Part shown: in pieces, positions 40,864 to 49,136 of the stretch | Layout: every line of letters starts with the position of its first letter | Numbering within the stretch: the stretch's first letter is position 1 | Assembly: GCA_002840155.1 (NCBI GenBank) | Contig: PGZH01000006.1 | Coordinates: forward strand, 458,600 to 522,599 | Origin: Gammaproteobacteria bacterium HGW-Gammaproteobacteria-13 | GTDB taxonomy: Bacteria; Pseudomonadota; Gammaproteobacteria; Pseudomonadales; Pseudomonadaceae | Length of the DNA stretch: 64,000 bases | Reading direction: 5' to 3' | The notes under the pieces: generated by a model | What the model saw: only the letters and a program-made list of their open reading frames with translations | What the model was told of the DNA's origin: nothing | Databases searched by the model: none | Translations under genes and position numbers: made by a program

Positions 40864-41569
40864 GGCGAGTCTCCCGCGCGTTAGATAGACCTAAATAGAT
40901 AAACAGGCAGAGCAAGGCCGCCGCCAGGGCGAACCACTGCACGGCGTAGCCAAGGTGTTTGTCAGGGCTCATGGCGATAACCGGCCAATCGCTTTGAAAT
41001 GACGCCGGGCCCGGTTCAATGCGTACTTCATAGCTCAGGCCACCACGCCCCAGTTGCTGCCACAGGTCATCCGGCTTGACCTCGCTGACCACCTGCGGCC
41101 AGCCCGCAGTGGCTTGCGCGCCTTGCAGTTGAAAGGCTTCACCCAGCGGTACATACACCGTGGCCTGCAGGCGCAACGGCGTATCCGGGGTGGCGAAGGT
41201 TGGCGTAATGCGCCGATCCGGCCAGGGCAGCCAGCCGCGATTGAGCAGCAGCCAGAGGCCGCTGGATTGATCATAAAAAGGTTGCAGTACCTCGACGCCA
41301 ACCTTGCCGTCGCGGGTGCGGTTGTCCAGCAGCAGGGTATGGCGCGCGTCGAAGAAGCCCTGTAACTGTACGCGCTGGTAAGCCGGGTTGGACTGGCGCT
41401 CCAGCTCATCAATGCTGATCGGTGCGGCCAGTTGTTGGGTCTGGTGTGCGGCCAGCAGCTGGCGCTTTTCTTCGGCCCGCGCCAACTGCCAGAAGCCTAG
41501 GGCGATCAGGCAAGGAAACAGCAACAGCACCAGTACGCTGGGCAGCCAGCCAGGACGGAAGGCGCTCAT
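40838..41569 (-). CDS. SURF1 family oxidase assembly protein
   Basis: This protein of about 243 residues has an N-terminal helix (FRPGWLPSVLVLLLFPCLIALGFWQL) and a C-terminal helix (LGYAVQWFALAAALLCLFIYLG) around a periplasmic domain, the SURF1 topology. Motifs include GFWQLARAEEKR, LLNRGWLPWP and the final GYAVQWFALA. It helps insert heme a into subunit I. A GGGAGG site precedes the ATG at 41569; the frame is open further but lacks a membrane start. Confidence 0.92.
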   Translation of the reverse strand: MSAFRPGWLPSVLVLLLFPCLIALGFWQLARAEEKRQLLAAHQTQQLAAPISIDELERQSNPAYQRVQLQGFFDARHTLLLDNRTRDGKVGVEVLQPFYDQSSGLWLLLNRGWLPWPDRRITPTFATPDTPLRLQATVYVPLGEAFQLQGAQATAGWPQVVSEVKPDDLWQQLGRGGLSYEVRIEPGPASFQSDWPVIAMSPDKHLGYAVQWFALAAALLCLFIYLGLSNARETRHEPSHRPA

Positions 41570-41657
41570 AGCAACCTCCCTAAAGCCCTGTACAAGCTGG
41601 CTATACTGCAGCTGAAGCGCATTTCCCTTCCCCCGAAGTTCCGCTTGGGAGTCACGC

Positions 41658-41861
41658 ATGCTCAAAGCCGCGATCGTCCTGTTACTACTGGCTACTCTGG
41701 TCAGCCTATTCAGTGGCCTGTTCTTTCTGGTCAAGGACGAAGGTAAAACCTCCCGGGTGGTCAACGCGCTGACTGTGCGCGTGACCCTTACAGCGCTGAC
41801 CGTTGCCCTTATTGCCTGGGGTTTCTATAGCGGCCAACTGGTCTCGCAGGTCACCTGGTAG
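41658..41861 (+). CDS. Twin transmembrane protein (DUF2909)
   Basis: This 67-residue protein has two hydrophobic helices (about 5-26 and 43-61) joined by LVKDEGKTSRVVNALTVRV, the DUF2909 signature. It lies inside the oxidase cluster but on the opposite strand, divergent from SURF1 and convergent to coxC. Function is unknown; its constant association with aa3 oxidase genes suggests a link to the complex. Confidence 0.9.
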   Translation: MLKAAIVLLLLATLVSLFSGLFFLVKDEGKTSRVVNALTVRVTLTALTVALIAWGFYSGQLVSQVTW

Positions 41862-41866
41862 CCGCG

Positions 41867-42763
41867 TCAGATCACATAAACGAAGACGAACAGACCGATC
41901 CACACCACATCGACAAAGTGCCAATACCAGGCCGCCGCCTCGAAGCCGAAATGCTGCTCGGGGCTGAAATGCCCACGAATCACCCGAATCAGCATGATGC
42001 TCAGCATCAGCGCACCCAGGGTCACGTGGGCACCGTGGAAGCCGGTGAGCATAAAGAAGGTCGCGCCGTAGATGCCCGAACCCAGGGTCAGACCCAGCTC
42101 GGTGTAGGCGTGGATATATTCCTCGACCTGCAGCACCAGAAAGGCGATGCCGAGAATCACCGTCAGCGCCAGCCACAGGGTCAGCGGTTTGCGGTGGTTC
42201 TTGCGCAGCGCGTGGTGGGCGAAGGTCAGGGTAAAGCTGGAAGTGACCAGCAGAATGGTGTTGATCAGCGGCAATCCCCAGGCACTGATGGTGCCGCTTG
42301 GTGCGGGATAGAGCTTCGGATCAGGTGTATTGAGCAGCGGCCAGGTGTATTCAAAGCCCGGCCAGAGCATGTTGCTCACCCCTTTGTCGCCTTCGCCGCC
42401 GAGCCAAGGGCCCGCCCAGGTGCGCACGTAGAACAGCACGCCGAAGAACGCGGCGAAGAACATCACCTCGGAGAAAATAAACCAGCTCATGCCCCAGCGG
42501 AACGAGCGGTCCATCTGCGGGCTGTACATGCCGGAGCGGCTTTCCTTGATCACATTGCCGAACCAGCCGAACAGCATATAGGCGAGAAACAGGCCGCCGA
42601 TAAAGAAGATCAGTGGGCCGTTGGAGTCGGCGCGATCAGCCTTCAGATCGTTGAACCAGGTACCCACGCCGTACACCGAAAACAGCATGCCCAGGGTGGC
42701 GATGATCGGCCACTTGCTCTGGGCCGGAACGTAATAGCTTTCGTGACTTTCGTGACTCGACAT
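41867..42763 (-). CDS. ctaE: Cytochrome c oxidase subunit III
   Basis: This 298-residue membrane protein has seven helices. The C-terminal half shows the family pattern HGAHVTLGALMLSIMLIRV, HFGFEAAAWYWHFVDVVWIGLFVFVYV and GMSWFIFSEVMFFAAFFGVLFYVRTWAGPW. It stabilises the proton-pumping core. An N-terminal insert (residues 25-60) is typical of the Pseudomonas form. It follows cox11 by 12 bases. Confidence 0.96.
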   Translation of the reverse strand: MSSHESHESYYVPAQSKWPIIATLGMLFSVYGVGTWFNDLKADRADSNGPLIFFIGGLFLAYMLFGWFGNVIKESRSGMYSPQMDRSFRWGMSWFIFSEVMFFAAFFGVLFYVRTWAGPWLGGEGDKGVSNMLWPGFEYTWPLLNTPDPKLYPAPSGTISAWGLPLINTILLVTSSFTLTFAHHALRKNHRKPLTLWLALTVILGIAFLVLQVEEYIHAYTELGLTLGSGIYGATFFMLTGFHGAHVTLGALMLSIMLIRVIRGHFSPEQHFGFEAAAWYWHFVDVVWIGLFVFVYVI

Positions 42764-42775
42764 TTATTGTTCTCC

Positions 42776-43342
42776 TTATGGAGTCGCCCGGGTAAGGGTC
42801 GCTTGTGCCACCGGCGGTTTGCGCGCGGTGATATCGAACAGGGTGTAGCCCAAGGTCAGGTGCTTCACGTCCTTGGGCAAGTCTCTGTCGACGATAAAGC
42901 GCACCGGCATTTCGATGCGCTCACCGGGTTGCAGTACCTGCTGGGTAAAGCAGAAGCATTCTGTCTTGTGAAAGTAGGCAGCCGCTTTGGACGGCGCCAC
43001 GCTGGGGATCGCCTGGGCGCTCATCGGTTTGTCCGTGGGGTTGTAGGCCACATAGACCATCTCGGTGCTCTGACCGGGATGAACCGTCAGCTCATCGGCC
43101 AGCGGACGGAATTCCCAGACCATCTCGGCTGAATTGGTGGCGAGAAACTGCACCCGCACCTGACGCGACTCATCCGTGCTTTGCAGCCCGGCCTCATAGG
43201 CACCGGCGGTTTTGCCGTTGATGCCGAAGGCCTGGCACATCACGTCATAGATCGGCACCAGGGCGAAGCCGAAGCCGAACATGCCGACCACCACCAGTAA
43301 CAGGCGGGTAACCAGGCGGCGGGTCGACAGGGCTTCGCTCAT
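42776..43342 (-). CDS. ctaG: Cytochrome c oxidase assembly protein Cox11/CtaG
   Basis: This 188-residue protein has one N-terminal helix (about 12-32) and a periplasmic Ig-like domain. Copper site CFCFTQQ and the conserved FHKTECFCF are present, as is PVRFIVDRDLPKDVKHLTLGYTLFD. It delivers copper to the CuB site in subunit I. It lies between the subunit I and III genes in the operon. Confidence 0.95.
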   Translation of the reverse strand: MSEALSTRRLVTRLLLVVVGMFGFGFALVPIYDVMCQAFGINGKTAGAYEAGLQSTDESRQVRVQFLATNSAEMVWEFRPLADELTVHPGQSTEMVYVAYNPTDKPMSAQAIPSVAPSKAAAYFHKTECFCFTQQVLQPGERIEMPVRFIVDRDLPKDVKHLTLGYTLFDITARKPPVAQATLTRATP

Positions 43343-43353
43343 CGGTCGGCTCC

Positions 43354-44958
43354 CTATTTCACTTCAGGTGGCGTGGTGAAGGTGTGATACGGCGCAGGCG
43401 ATGGCACCGTCCACTCCAAGCCTTCGGCACCGTCCCAAGGCTTGGCCGCGGCGGGCTTGCCGCCACGGATGCACTTGATGACGATAAACAGGAACAGCAA
43501 CTGGGTGGCGCCAAACATAAAGGCGCCGATGCTCGACACCATGTTGAAGTTGGCAAACATCATGTTGTAGTCCGGAATACGCCGCGGCATGCCGGCCAGG
43601 CCGACAAAGTGCATCGGGAAGAACGCCAGGTTCATACCGACAAAGCTCATCCAGAAATGCAGCTTGCCCAGGGTCTCGTCATACATGTGCCCAGTCCACT
43701 TCGGCAGCCAGTAATAGGCCGAGGCAAAGATGCCGAAGATTGCCCCCGGCACCAGTACGTAGTGGAAATGCGCCACCACGAAGTAGGTGTCGTGGTACTG
43801 GAAGTCCGCCGGGGCGATGGCCAGCATCAACCCGGAGAAGCCGCCAATGGTAAACAGGATGACGAAGGCCACGGAGAACAGCATCGGCGTTTCGAAGGTC
43901 ATCGAGCCGCGCCACATGGTGCTGGCCCAGTTGAACACCTTCACCCCGGTCGGCACGGCGATCAGCATGGTCGCGTACATAAAGAACAGCTCACCGGTCA
44001 GCGGGATGCCGACGGTAAACATGTGGTGCGCCCAGACGATAAACGACAGAAAAGCAATCGACGCCGTCGCGTAAACCATTGAGGTGTAGCCAAACAGCGG
44101 CTTGCGGGCAAAGGCCGGGATGATTGCACTGACCGCGCCGAACGCCGGCAGGATCATGATGTACACCTCGGGGTGACCGAAGAACCAGAACACGTGCTGG
44201 AACAGCACCGGATCGCCACCACCGGCGGCGCTAAAGAAGCTGGTGCCGAAGTGGATATCCATCAACATCATGGTTACGCAGCCGGCCAGTACCGGCATCA
44301 CCGCGATCAGCAGGAAGGCAGTGATCAGCCAGGTCCAGACAAACAGCGGCATCTTCATCAGGGTCATGCCGGGGGCACGCAGGTTGAGGATGGTGGCGAC
44401 CACGTTGATCGCGCCCATGATCGAACTGATACCCATCAGGTGCACGGCGAAGATAAAGAAGGTCACCGATTCCGGCGCGTAGGTGGTCGATAGCGGCGCA
44501 TAGAAGGTCCAACCGAAGTTCGGTCCGCCACCCTCCATAAACAGCGTGCTGATCAACATGCCGAACGCTGCTGGCAGCAGCCAGAAGCTGAAGTTGTTCA
44601 TCCGCGGCAGGGCCATATCCGGCGCGCCGACCATCAGCGGAATCATCCAGTTGGCCAGGCCGACGAAGGCTGGCATTACCGCGCCGAAGACCATGATCAG
44701 GCCGTGCATGGTGGTCATCTGGTTGAAGAATTCCGGCTGCACGATCTGCAGGCCCGGCTGGAACAGCTCGGCGCGAATCACCATGGCCATGCTGCCGCCC
44801 AGCAGGAACATGGCGAAGCTGAACCACAGGTACATGGTGCCGATGTCTTTGTGGTTGGTGGTCAGCACCCAGCGCATCAGGCCTTTGGCCGGGCCGTGGT
44901 GATGGTCATGTCCGGCATGACCGTGGCCAGCGTGGCCCGGATCGATCACTGCACTCAT
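43354..44958 (-). CDS. ctaD: Cytochrome c oxidase subunit I (aa3)
   Basis: This 534-residue catalytic subunit has twelve helices. Heme a and a3/CuB ligands are in MTTMHGLIMVFG, HVFWFFGHPEVYIMILP, WAHHMFTVG and DTYFVVAHFHYVL. Glu in the D-channel lies in GHPEVY. A His-rich N terminus (HAGHGHAGHDHHHG) precedes the first helix and may bind copper. Subunit I reduces oxygen to water and pumps protons. It is directly downstream of coxB. Confidence 0.97.
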   Translation of the reverse strand: MSAVIDPGHAGHGHAGHDHHHGPAKGLMRWVLTTNHKDIGTMYLWFSFAMFLLGGSMAMVIRAELFQPGLQIVQPEFFNQMTTMHGLIMVFGAVMPAFVGLANWMIPLMVGAPDMALPRMNNFSFWLLPAAFGMLISTLFMEGGGPNFGWTFYAPLSTTYAPESVTFFIFAVHLMGISSIMGAINVVATILNLRAPGMTLMKMPLFVWTWLITAFLLIAVMPVLAGCVTMMLMDIHFGTSFFSAAGGGDPVLFQHVFWFFGHPEVYIMILPAFGAVSAIIPAFARKPLFGYTSMVYATASIAFLSFIVWAHHMFTVGIPLTGELFFMYATMLIAVPTGVKVFNWASTMWRGSMTFETPMLFSVAFVILFTIGGFSGLMLAIAPADFQYHDTYFVVAHFHYVLVPGAIFGIFASAYYWLPKWTGHMYDETLGKLHFWMSFVGMNLAFFPMHFVGLAGMPRRIPDYNMMFANFNMVSSIGAFMFGATQLLFLFIVIKCIRGGKPAAAKPWDGAEGLEWTVPSPAPYHTFTTPPEVK

Positions 44959-44962
44959 GTCC

Positions 44963-46087
44963 TTACTCCTGAGCCTGTTTGAACGCGAGGATGTCTTTCG
45001 GCGTGACCATGTCGCCTACCGCATTGCCCCAGGCATTGCGTTCGTAGGTGATGATCGCGGCGATATCGACTTCCGAGAGTTGCTTGCCAAAGGCCGCCAT
45101 CGAGGTGCCCGGCTTGCCGTTGACCACGATGCCGATATGCCCTTGGGCCTCACCCTTGGCGATGGCCGAGCCTTTCAACGCCGGGAACATCGGCGGCAGG
45201 CCTTCACCGTTTGGCTGGTGACAGGATGCGCAGTTGGTCTGGTAGGACTTCTCGCCACGGGCCATCAGCTCGTCCATGGTCCACTCTTTACTGGTCAGCT
45301 CACGTTCAGCGGCCGCAGCCACCTTGCGCTCGGCCAGCCAGGCGGCGTAGTCCTCTTTCGACTTGGCTTCGACCACCACGGGCATAAAGCCGTGGTCCTT
45401 ACCGCACAGCTCAGTGCACTGGCCACGGTAGATGCCGGGCTCGTCGATGCGCGTCCAGGATTCATTGATAAAGCCGGGGATGGCGTCTTTCTTCACCGCC
45501 AGGGCCGGCACCCACCAGGAGTGGATGACATCGGCGGCGGTGATCAGGAAACGCACTTTGGTGCCGACCGGCACCACCAGCGGCTCATCGACCTCAAGCA
45601 GGTAGTGCTCGCCCTTGGTGGCCTTGTTGTTGATCTGATCCTTGGGCGTGGTCAGGTTGCTGAAGAACTCGACGTCCTCACCCAGGTATTTGTAGTGCCA
45701 TTTCCACTGGTAACCGGTGACCTGGATATCCAGCTCCGACTCGCTGGAGTCGTAAATCTCGATCAGGGTCTTGGTCGCCGGTATCGCCATCAGCACCAGA
45801 ATCACCAACGGCACAACCGTCCAGAGGATCTCGACCGTGGTGCTTTCATGGAAGTGCGCCGGCTCCTGGCCGGTGGAGCGACGGTGAACGAGCATCGACC
45901 AGAACATCGCGCCGAACACGATCACGCCGATCACGACGCAGATCCAGAAGATGGTCATATGCAAGTCAAATACTGAGCGGCTGACCTCGGTGGCACCGGG
46001 CGTCATATTGAAGCCCCAGCTGGCGTGCGCCGAGCTGAATACCAACCACAACAGGAGGCCCATCCAGACTCGTGGATGTCGCATCAT
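44963..46087 (-). CDS. ctaC: Cytochrome c oxidase subunit II with fused cytochrome c domain
   Basis: This 374-residue protein has a signal peptide, two membrane helices (about 40-64 and 85-107) and a periplasmic CuA domain with CTELCGKDHGFMPVVV ligands. A C-terminal cytochrome c domain carries CASCH (about 288-292), making it a caa3-type subunit II. It accepts electrons from soluble cytochrome c. It is the first gene of the cox operon. The tandem ATGs at 46087 and 46084 are both possible. Confidence 0.95.
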   Translation of the reverse strand: MMRHPRVWMGLLLWLVFSSAHASWGFNMTPGATEVSRSVFDLHMTIFWICVVIGVIVFGAMFWSMLVHRRSTGQEPAHFHESTTVEILWTVVPLVILVLMAIPATKTLIEIYDSSESELDIQVTGYQWKWHYKYLGEDVEFFSNLTTPKDQINNKATKGEHYLLEVDEPLVVPVGTKVRFLITAADVIHSWWVPALAVKKDAIPGFINESWTRIDEPGIYRGQCTELCGKDHGFMPVVVEAKSKEDYAAWLAERKVAAAAERELTSKEWTMDELMARGEKSYQTNCASCHQPNGEGLPPMFPALKGSAIAKGEAQGHIGIVVNGKPGTSMAAFGKQLSEVDIAAIITYERNAWGNAVGDMVTPKDILAFKQAQE

Positions 46088-46140
46088 TGCGGGTTCCCCT
46101 TAATTTTTCTTGTTATCCCGCCGAACCGCTCAGTGGCTAA

Positions 46141-46178
46141 GTCTTCGCACATTTCACGGTGAAAATGCCTGCGAAGAC
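46141..46178. promoter_or_regulatory. Imperfect palindrome in the coxB upstream region
   Basis: GTCTTCGC at 46141 and GCGAAGAC at 46171 flank ATTTCAC and GTGAAAAT, giving a nested palindrome about 55 bp before the coxB start. It could be an operator or leader hairpin. The remaining gap up to 46448 (about 270 bp) shows no convincing gene. Confidence 0.4.
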
Positions 46179-46448
46179 CGTCCATGCCGCAGCCGATTCG
46201 GAGTTATCAGGTACTGCCTTTCGAATTCGAGTATAGACACGGACTTGCACCTGGCAATGCGAAAGCCGAAATGAGCAACAGACTGCAAGGCACGCGCTAG
46301 AGACCGCGGCTGGCGCGGGATAGGCAGGGGCGGCGAGTGCGGCATATAGCCGACTCGCATAACTGTTTAATAATTATGACAATCGGGTCTTAGCCGATGC
46401 GCTCAGCCAGCTAAGGTTCTCGCCCATGTCCTCATTTCAGGAGCAGTC

Positions 46449-47105
46449 ATGAACATCGCCGCTTTGCACGCACTGATCCAGCGTGCGCACCAACACGAAG
46501 CCAGTACGGGTCACCTGGCCAGTCAGATGCAGGCACACCTGGGCCAATTGCACCCCTCCATCCGCCTGCCCAACGAAGACACTCAAGGCGTGTTGCAGCG
46601 TTTTGTCAGCGCCTATATCGAGCAGGTGCCGGAACTGTTGCAGGCCGCTCATCAGGTGTCGCAGGAAGCGGGGATCGAGGCGCAAATCAAGCCGGTACTC
46701 AAGGTTGCCGAACAGTTTTTTCTGCAGCCACCCGCGCTGATGGCCGGTCATGAAGGGCTGGAAGGGTTACTCGATGAGGCCTATCTGGCCCATCGTTTGG
46801 TCGAAGAAGTGAATGATCGCTACATCACTCACCTGGGTGCACCATTGATTCCACTGGATACCACGGTGGCCAACCTAATCGCCCACCAGCTGATCGGCGA
46901 AGCCTTTGCCAATCAGCTGGATGAGGCCGTGCACCATGCCGTCGACGGCATGCTCGACGAAGCCAGCTTTGCCCAGGACTCGGTGCAGGCCTACCGCGAA
47001 CGCCTGCACAACCCGCAGACCGACGCTGCCTGGCAGCGCTGGCCGTGCCTGTCACGGCAGCTCGGGGTTGAGCTGCAGCTGGATGAAACCCGCGCGGCGG
47101 GTTAG
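46449..47105 (+). CDS. Conserved hypothetical protein (PA0104-like)
   Basis: This 218-residue protein is helical and soluble, without signal peptide or membrane helices. It has several conserved His/Asp/Glu positions (LIAHQLIGEAFANQLDEAVHHAVDG). It lies between carbonic anhydrase and the cox operon, as in P. aeruginosa. I recognise no domain. It is divergent from coxB, which might suggest shared regulation. Confidence 0.78.
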   Translation: MNIAALHALIQRAHQHEASTGHLASQMQAHLGQLHPSIRLPNEDTQGVLQRFVSAYIEQVPELLQAAHQVSQEAGIEAQIKPVLKVAEQFFLQPPALMAGHEGLEGLLDEAYLAHRLVEEVNDRYITHLGAPLIPLDTTVANLIAHQLIGEAFANQLDEAVHHAVDGMLDEASFAQDSVQAYRERLHNPQTDAAWQRWPCLSRQLGVELQLDETRAAG

Positions 47106-47138
47106 CAGGCTCTAACCTCGCGCGCGGTTGATTACTGA

Positions 47139-47867
47139 CTAGCTGCTTGGCAGATAGCGCGCGCGCGGGGTGGCCATCGGCAGCGGGCCTTCGCCGATCA
47201 GACGGAACTCGCCCTTCTCCGCGTCGTAGGCCTTGATCTCGCTGGTTTCGATGTCATACACCCAGCCGTGGATAAACAACTGGCCGCTGGCCACCCGTGC
47301 CGCCACCGACGGGTGGGTGCACAGGTGATTGAGCTGGGCGACCACGTTCTCCTCGGTGAGAATGCCCAGCCGGTCATGGCCTTCACAGCCGCAGTTCGCC
47401 TCGACCACCTTGAGCGCCACTTCGCTGTGGCGCAGCCAGGCCTTCACCGTCGGCATGCTCTCCAGGGTCTCAGGGGCCAGTACGGCCTTCATCGCCCCGC
47501 AGTCAGAGTGACCGCAAACGATGATGTGCTGCACGCCCAGAGCCATCACCGCGTACTCGATGGCGGTGGATACCCCGCCCATCATCTGCCCGTAGGCCGG
47601 CACCACGTTGCCGACGTTGCGGTTGACAAACAGGTCGCCCGGCGAGCTCTGGGTGATCAGCTCCGGCACCACCCGCGAGTCGGCGCAGGTGATAAACATC
47701 GCGCGCGGGTTCTGTGCGGTGGCGAGCTTCTTGAACAGCTCTTCCTGCTGCGGAAATATCTCGCTGCGAAAGCGCTTGAAGCCATCGACGATGCTTTGTA
47801 GCGCTTCCTCGGCACTCTCAGTGCCTGTGCGCCCCTGCAGCGGAATCAACTGATGCTTGTATGGCAT
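47139..47867 (-). CDS. Beta-class carbonic anhydrase
   Basis: This 242-residue zinc enzyme interconverts CO2 and bicarbonate. Zinc ligands and active-site residues are in CADSRVVPE (Cys, Asp, Arg) and CGHSDCGAMKAVL (His and Cys). The sequence also has GDLFVNRNVGNVVP and IEYAVMALGVQHI. Length and position next to the cox cluster match P. aeruginosa psCA-type enzymes. It probably supplies bicarbonate and buffers internal pH. Confidence 0.94.
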   Translation of the reverse strand: MPYKHQLIPLQGRTGTESAEEALQSIVDGFKRFRSEIFPQQEELFKKLATAQNPRAMFITCADSRVVPELITQSSPGDLFVNRNVGNVVPAYGQMMGGVSTAIEYAVMALGVQHIIVCGHSDCGAMKAVLAPETLESMPTVKAWLRHSEVALKVVEANCGCEGHDRLGILTEENVVAQLNHLCTHPSVAARVASGQLFIHGWVYDIETSEIKAYDAEKGEFRLIGEGPLPMATPRARYLPSS

Positions 47868-47988
47868 GTTTGCGACCTCTGTGAACCTGAATAAACGCTG
47901 CTAAAACGACAGCCAAGGCCGCTAGCGAGTCACATGCCAAGTGTTACTGCCGCAGGCCCTAACGGCAACCGTCAACCTTGTGAGGCTG

Positions 47989-49047
47989 CTAGAGCAGCGC
48001 CAGCTGACCACCCGGCGGACAGAAGCGCGTGCAGTCGAGGTTGAACGCCTCGCGTCGATTCAGGCCCAGGCGCTTACTGGCCAGGGCAAAGCGTTGCGCG
48101 AGCAGTTCGGCAAACGCCCCCTCACCGCGAAAGCGCTGACCGAAGCGGCTGTCATACAGCGCGCCGCCACGGCTCTGCCGGATCAGACTAAGGACATGCT
48201 CAGCGCGCTGCGGGTAATGCGCCTGCAACCATTCCTCGAACAGTGGCGCCACTTCGCGCGGCAGGCGCAGCAGCATGTAATTGGCACTCTGCGCGCCGGC
48301 CTCCTTGGCCGCTGCCAGCAAGTGCTCCAGCTCCATGTCGTTGATCATCGGGATCATCGGCGAACACAGCACGCCGACCGGAATACGGTTGTCGCGCAGC
48401 ACACGAATCGCCCGCAGGCGCGCCGCCGGTGCCGCAGCACGCGGCTCCATGATGCGTTTGAGTTCATCATCCAGGGTGGTCAGGCTGATCATCACCGCCA
48501 CCAGACGCTGTTGCGCCAACTCAGTGAGCAGATCGAGGTCACGCAGAATCAACGAACCCTTGGTGACGATGGTCACCGGGTGGCGGTAGTCGAGCAGCAC
48601 CTTGAGGCTGTTGCGCGTCAGCAGGTGCTGGCGCTCGATGGGTTGATAAGGATCGGTGTTGGAACCCAGGTTGATTGGCGCGCAGACATAACCCGGCTTG
48701 CTCAGCTGCTGTTCGAGCAGCGCAACGGCGTTGGTCTTGGCGATCAGCTTGGTTTCGAAATCCAGCCCGGGCGACAGGTCCCAATAGGCGTGGCTGGGAC
48801 GCGCATAACAGTAGATGCAGCCGTGCTCGCAACCGCGATAGGGGTTAAGCGAGCGGTCGAAGGGCAAATCCGGTGACTGGTTGCGGGTGATGATGCTTTT
48901 CGCGGTTTCGCTGCGCACCTCGGTCGCCCGACTGGGCGGCACCTCCTGCAACCAGCCGTCATCGCTGGCGATAATGCGCTGCGGGGCAAAGCGGTTATGC
49001 GGGTTACTGGCGGTGCCGCGACCGCGCGGCGGCAGAGAAACGGACAT
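47989..49047 (-). CDS. PA0069 family radical SAM protein (SOS-regulated)
   Basis: This 352-residue protein has the radical SAM motif CEHGCIYCYAR (CxxxCxxC), a preceding NPYRGC, and later SLTTLDDELKRIMEPRAAAP. The family, related in part to spore photoproduct lyase-like proteins, lacks a firm function. A near-perfect LexA box lies 18-37 bp upstream of the start, so the gene belongs to the DNA damage response. A DNA repair or nucleotide-modifying role is inferred from that. Confidence 0.9.
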   Translation of the reverse strand: MSVSLPPRGRGTASNPHNRFAPQRIIASDDGWLQEVPPSRATEVRSETAKSIITRNQSPDLPFDRSLNPYRGCEHGCIYCYARPSHAYWDLSPGLDFETKLIAKTNAVALLEQQLSKPGYVCAPINLGSNTDPYQPIERQHLLTRNSLKVLLDYRHPVTIVTKGSLILRDLDLLTELAQQRLVAVMISLTTLDDELKRIMEPRAAAPAARLRAIRVLRDNRIPVGVLCSPMIPMINDMELEHLLAAAKEAGAQSANYMLLRLPREVAPLFEEWLQAHYPQRAEHVLSLIRQSRGGALYDSRFGQRFRGEGAFAELLAQRFALASKRLGLNRREAFNLDCTRFCPPGGQLALL

Positions 49048-49064
49048 GGGCTGGCTCCATAAAT

Positions 49065-49084
49065 TACTGTATATAAATACAGTA
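49065..49084. promoter_or_regulatory. LexA (SOS) box
   Basis: The sequence TACTGTATATAAATACAGTA is palindromic except at its centre and fits the CTGT-N8-ACAG consensus with an AT-rich core. The symmetry extends to ATTACTG...CAGTAAT (49063-49086). It lies just upstream of the radical SAM gene start at 49047. Confidence 0.9.
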
Positions 49085-49136
49085 ATTTATATGTATCACC
49101 AAGCGCCGGCCATCCGCCTCTTAAACAGCGCCTGAA

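Noticed and set aside
41918..43132. 404-codon plus-strand frame across coxC and cox11
   Set aside because: It runs antisense across two conserved genes and their intergenic gap, with shadow-type composition.
43354..44958. Frameshift or split in oxidase subunit I
   Set aside because: The frame is intact at 534 residues with all heme and copper ligands in order.
46154..46360. 68-codon minus-strand frame upstream of coxB
   Set aside because: No ribosome site or recognisable protein features; it overlaps the palindromic regulatory region.
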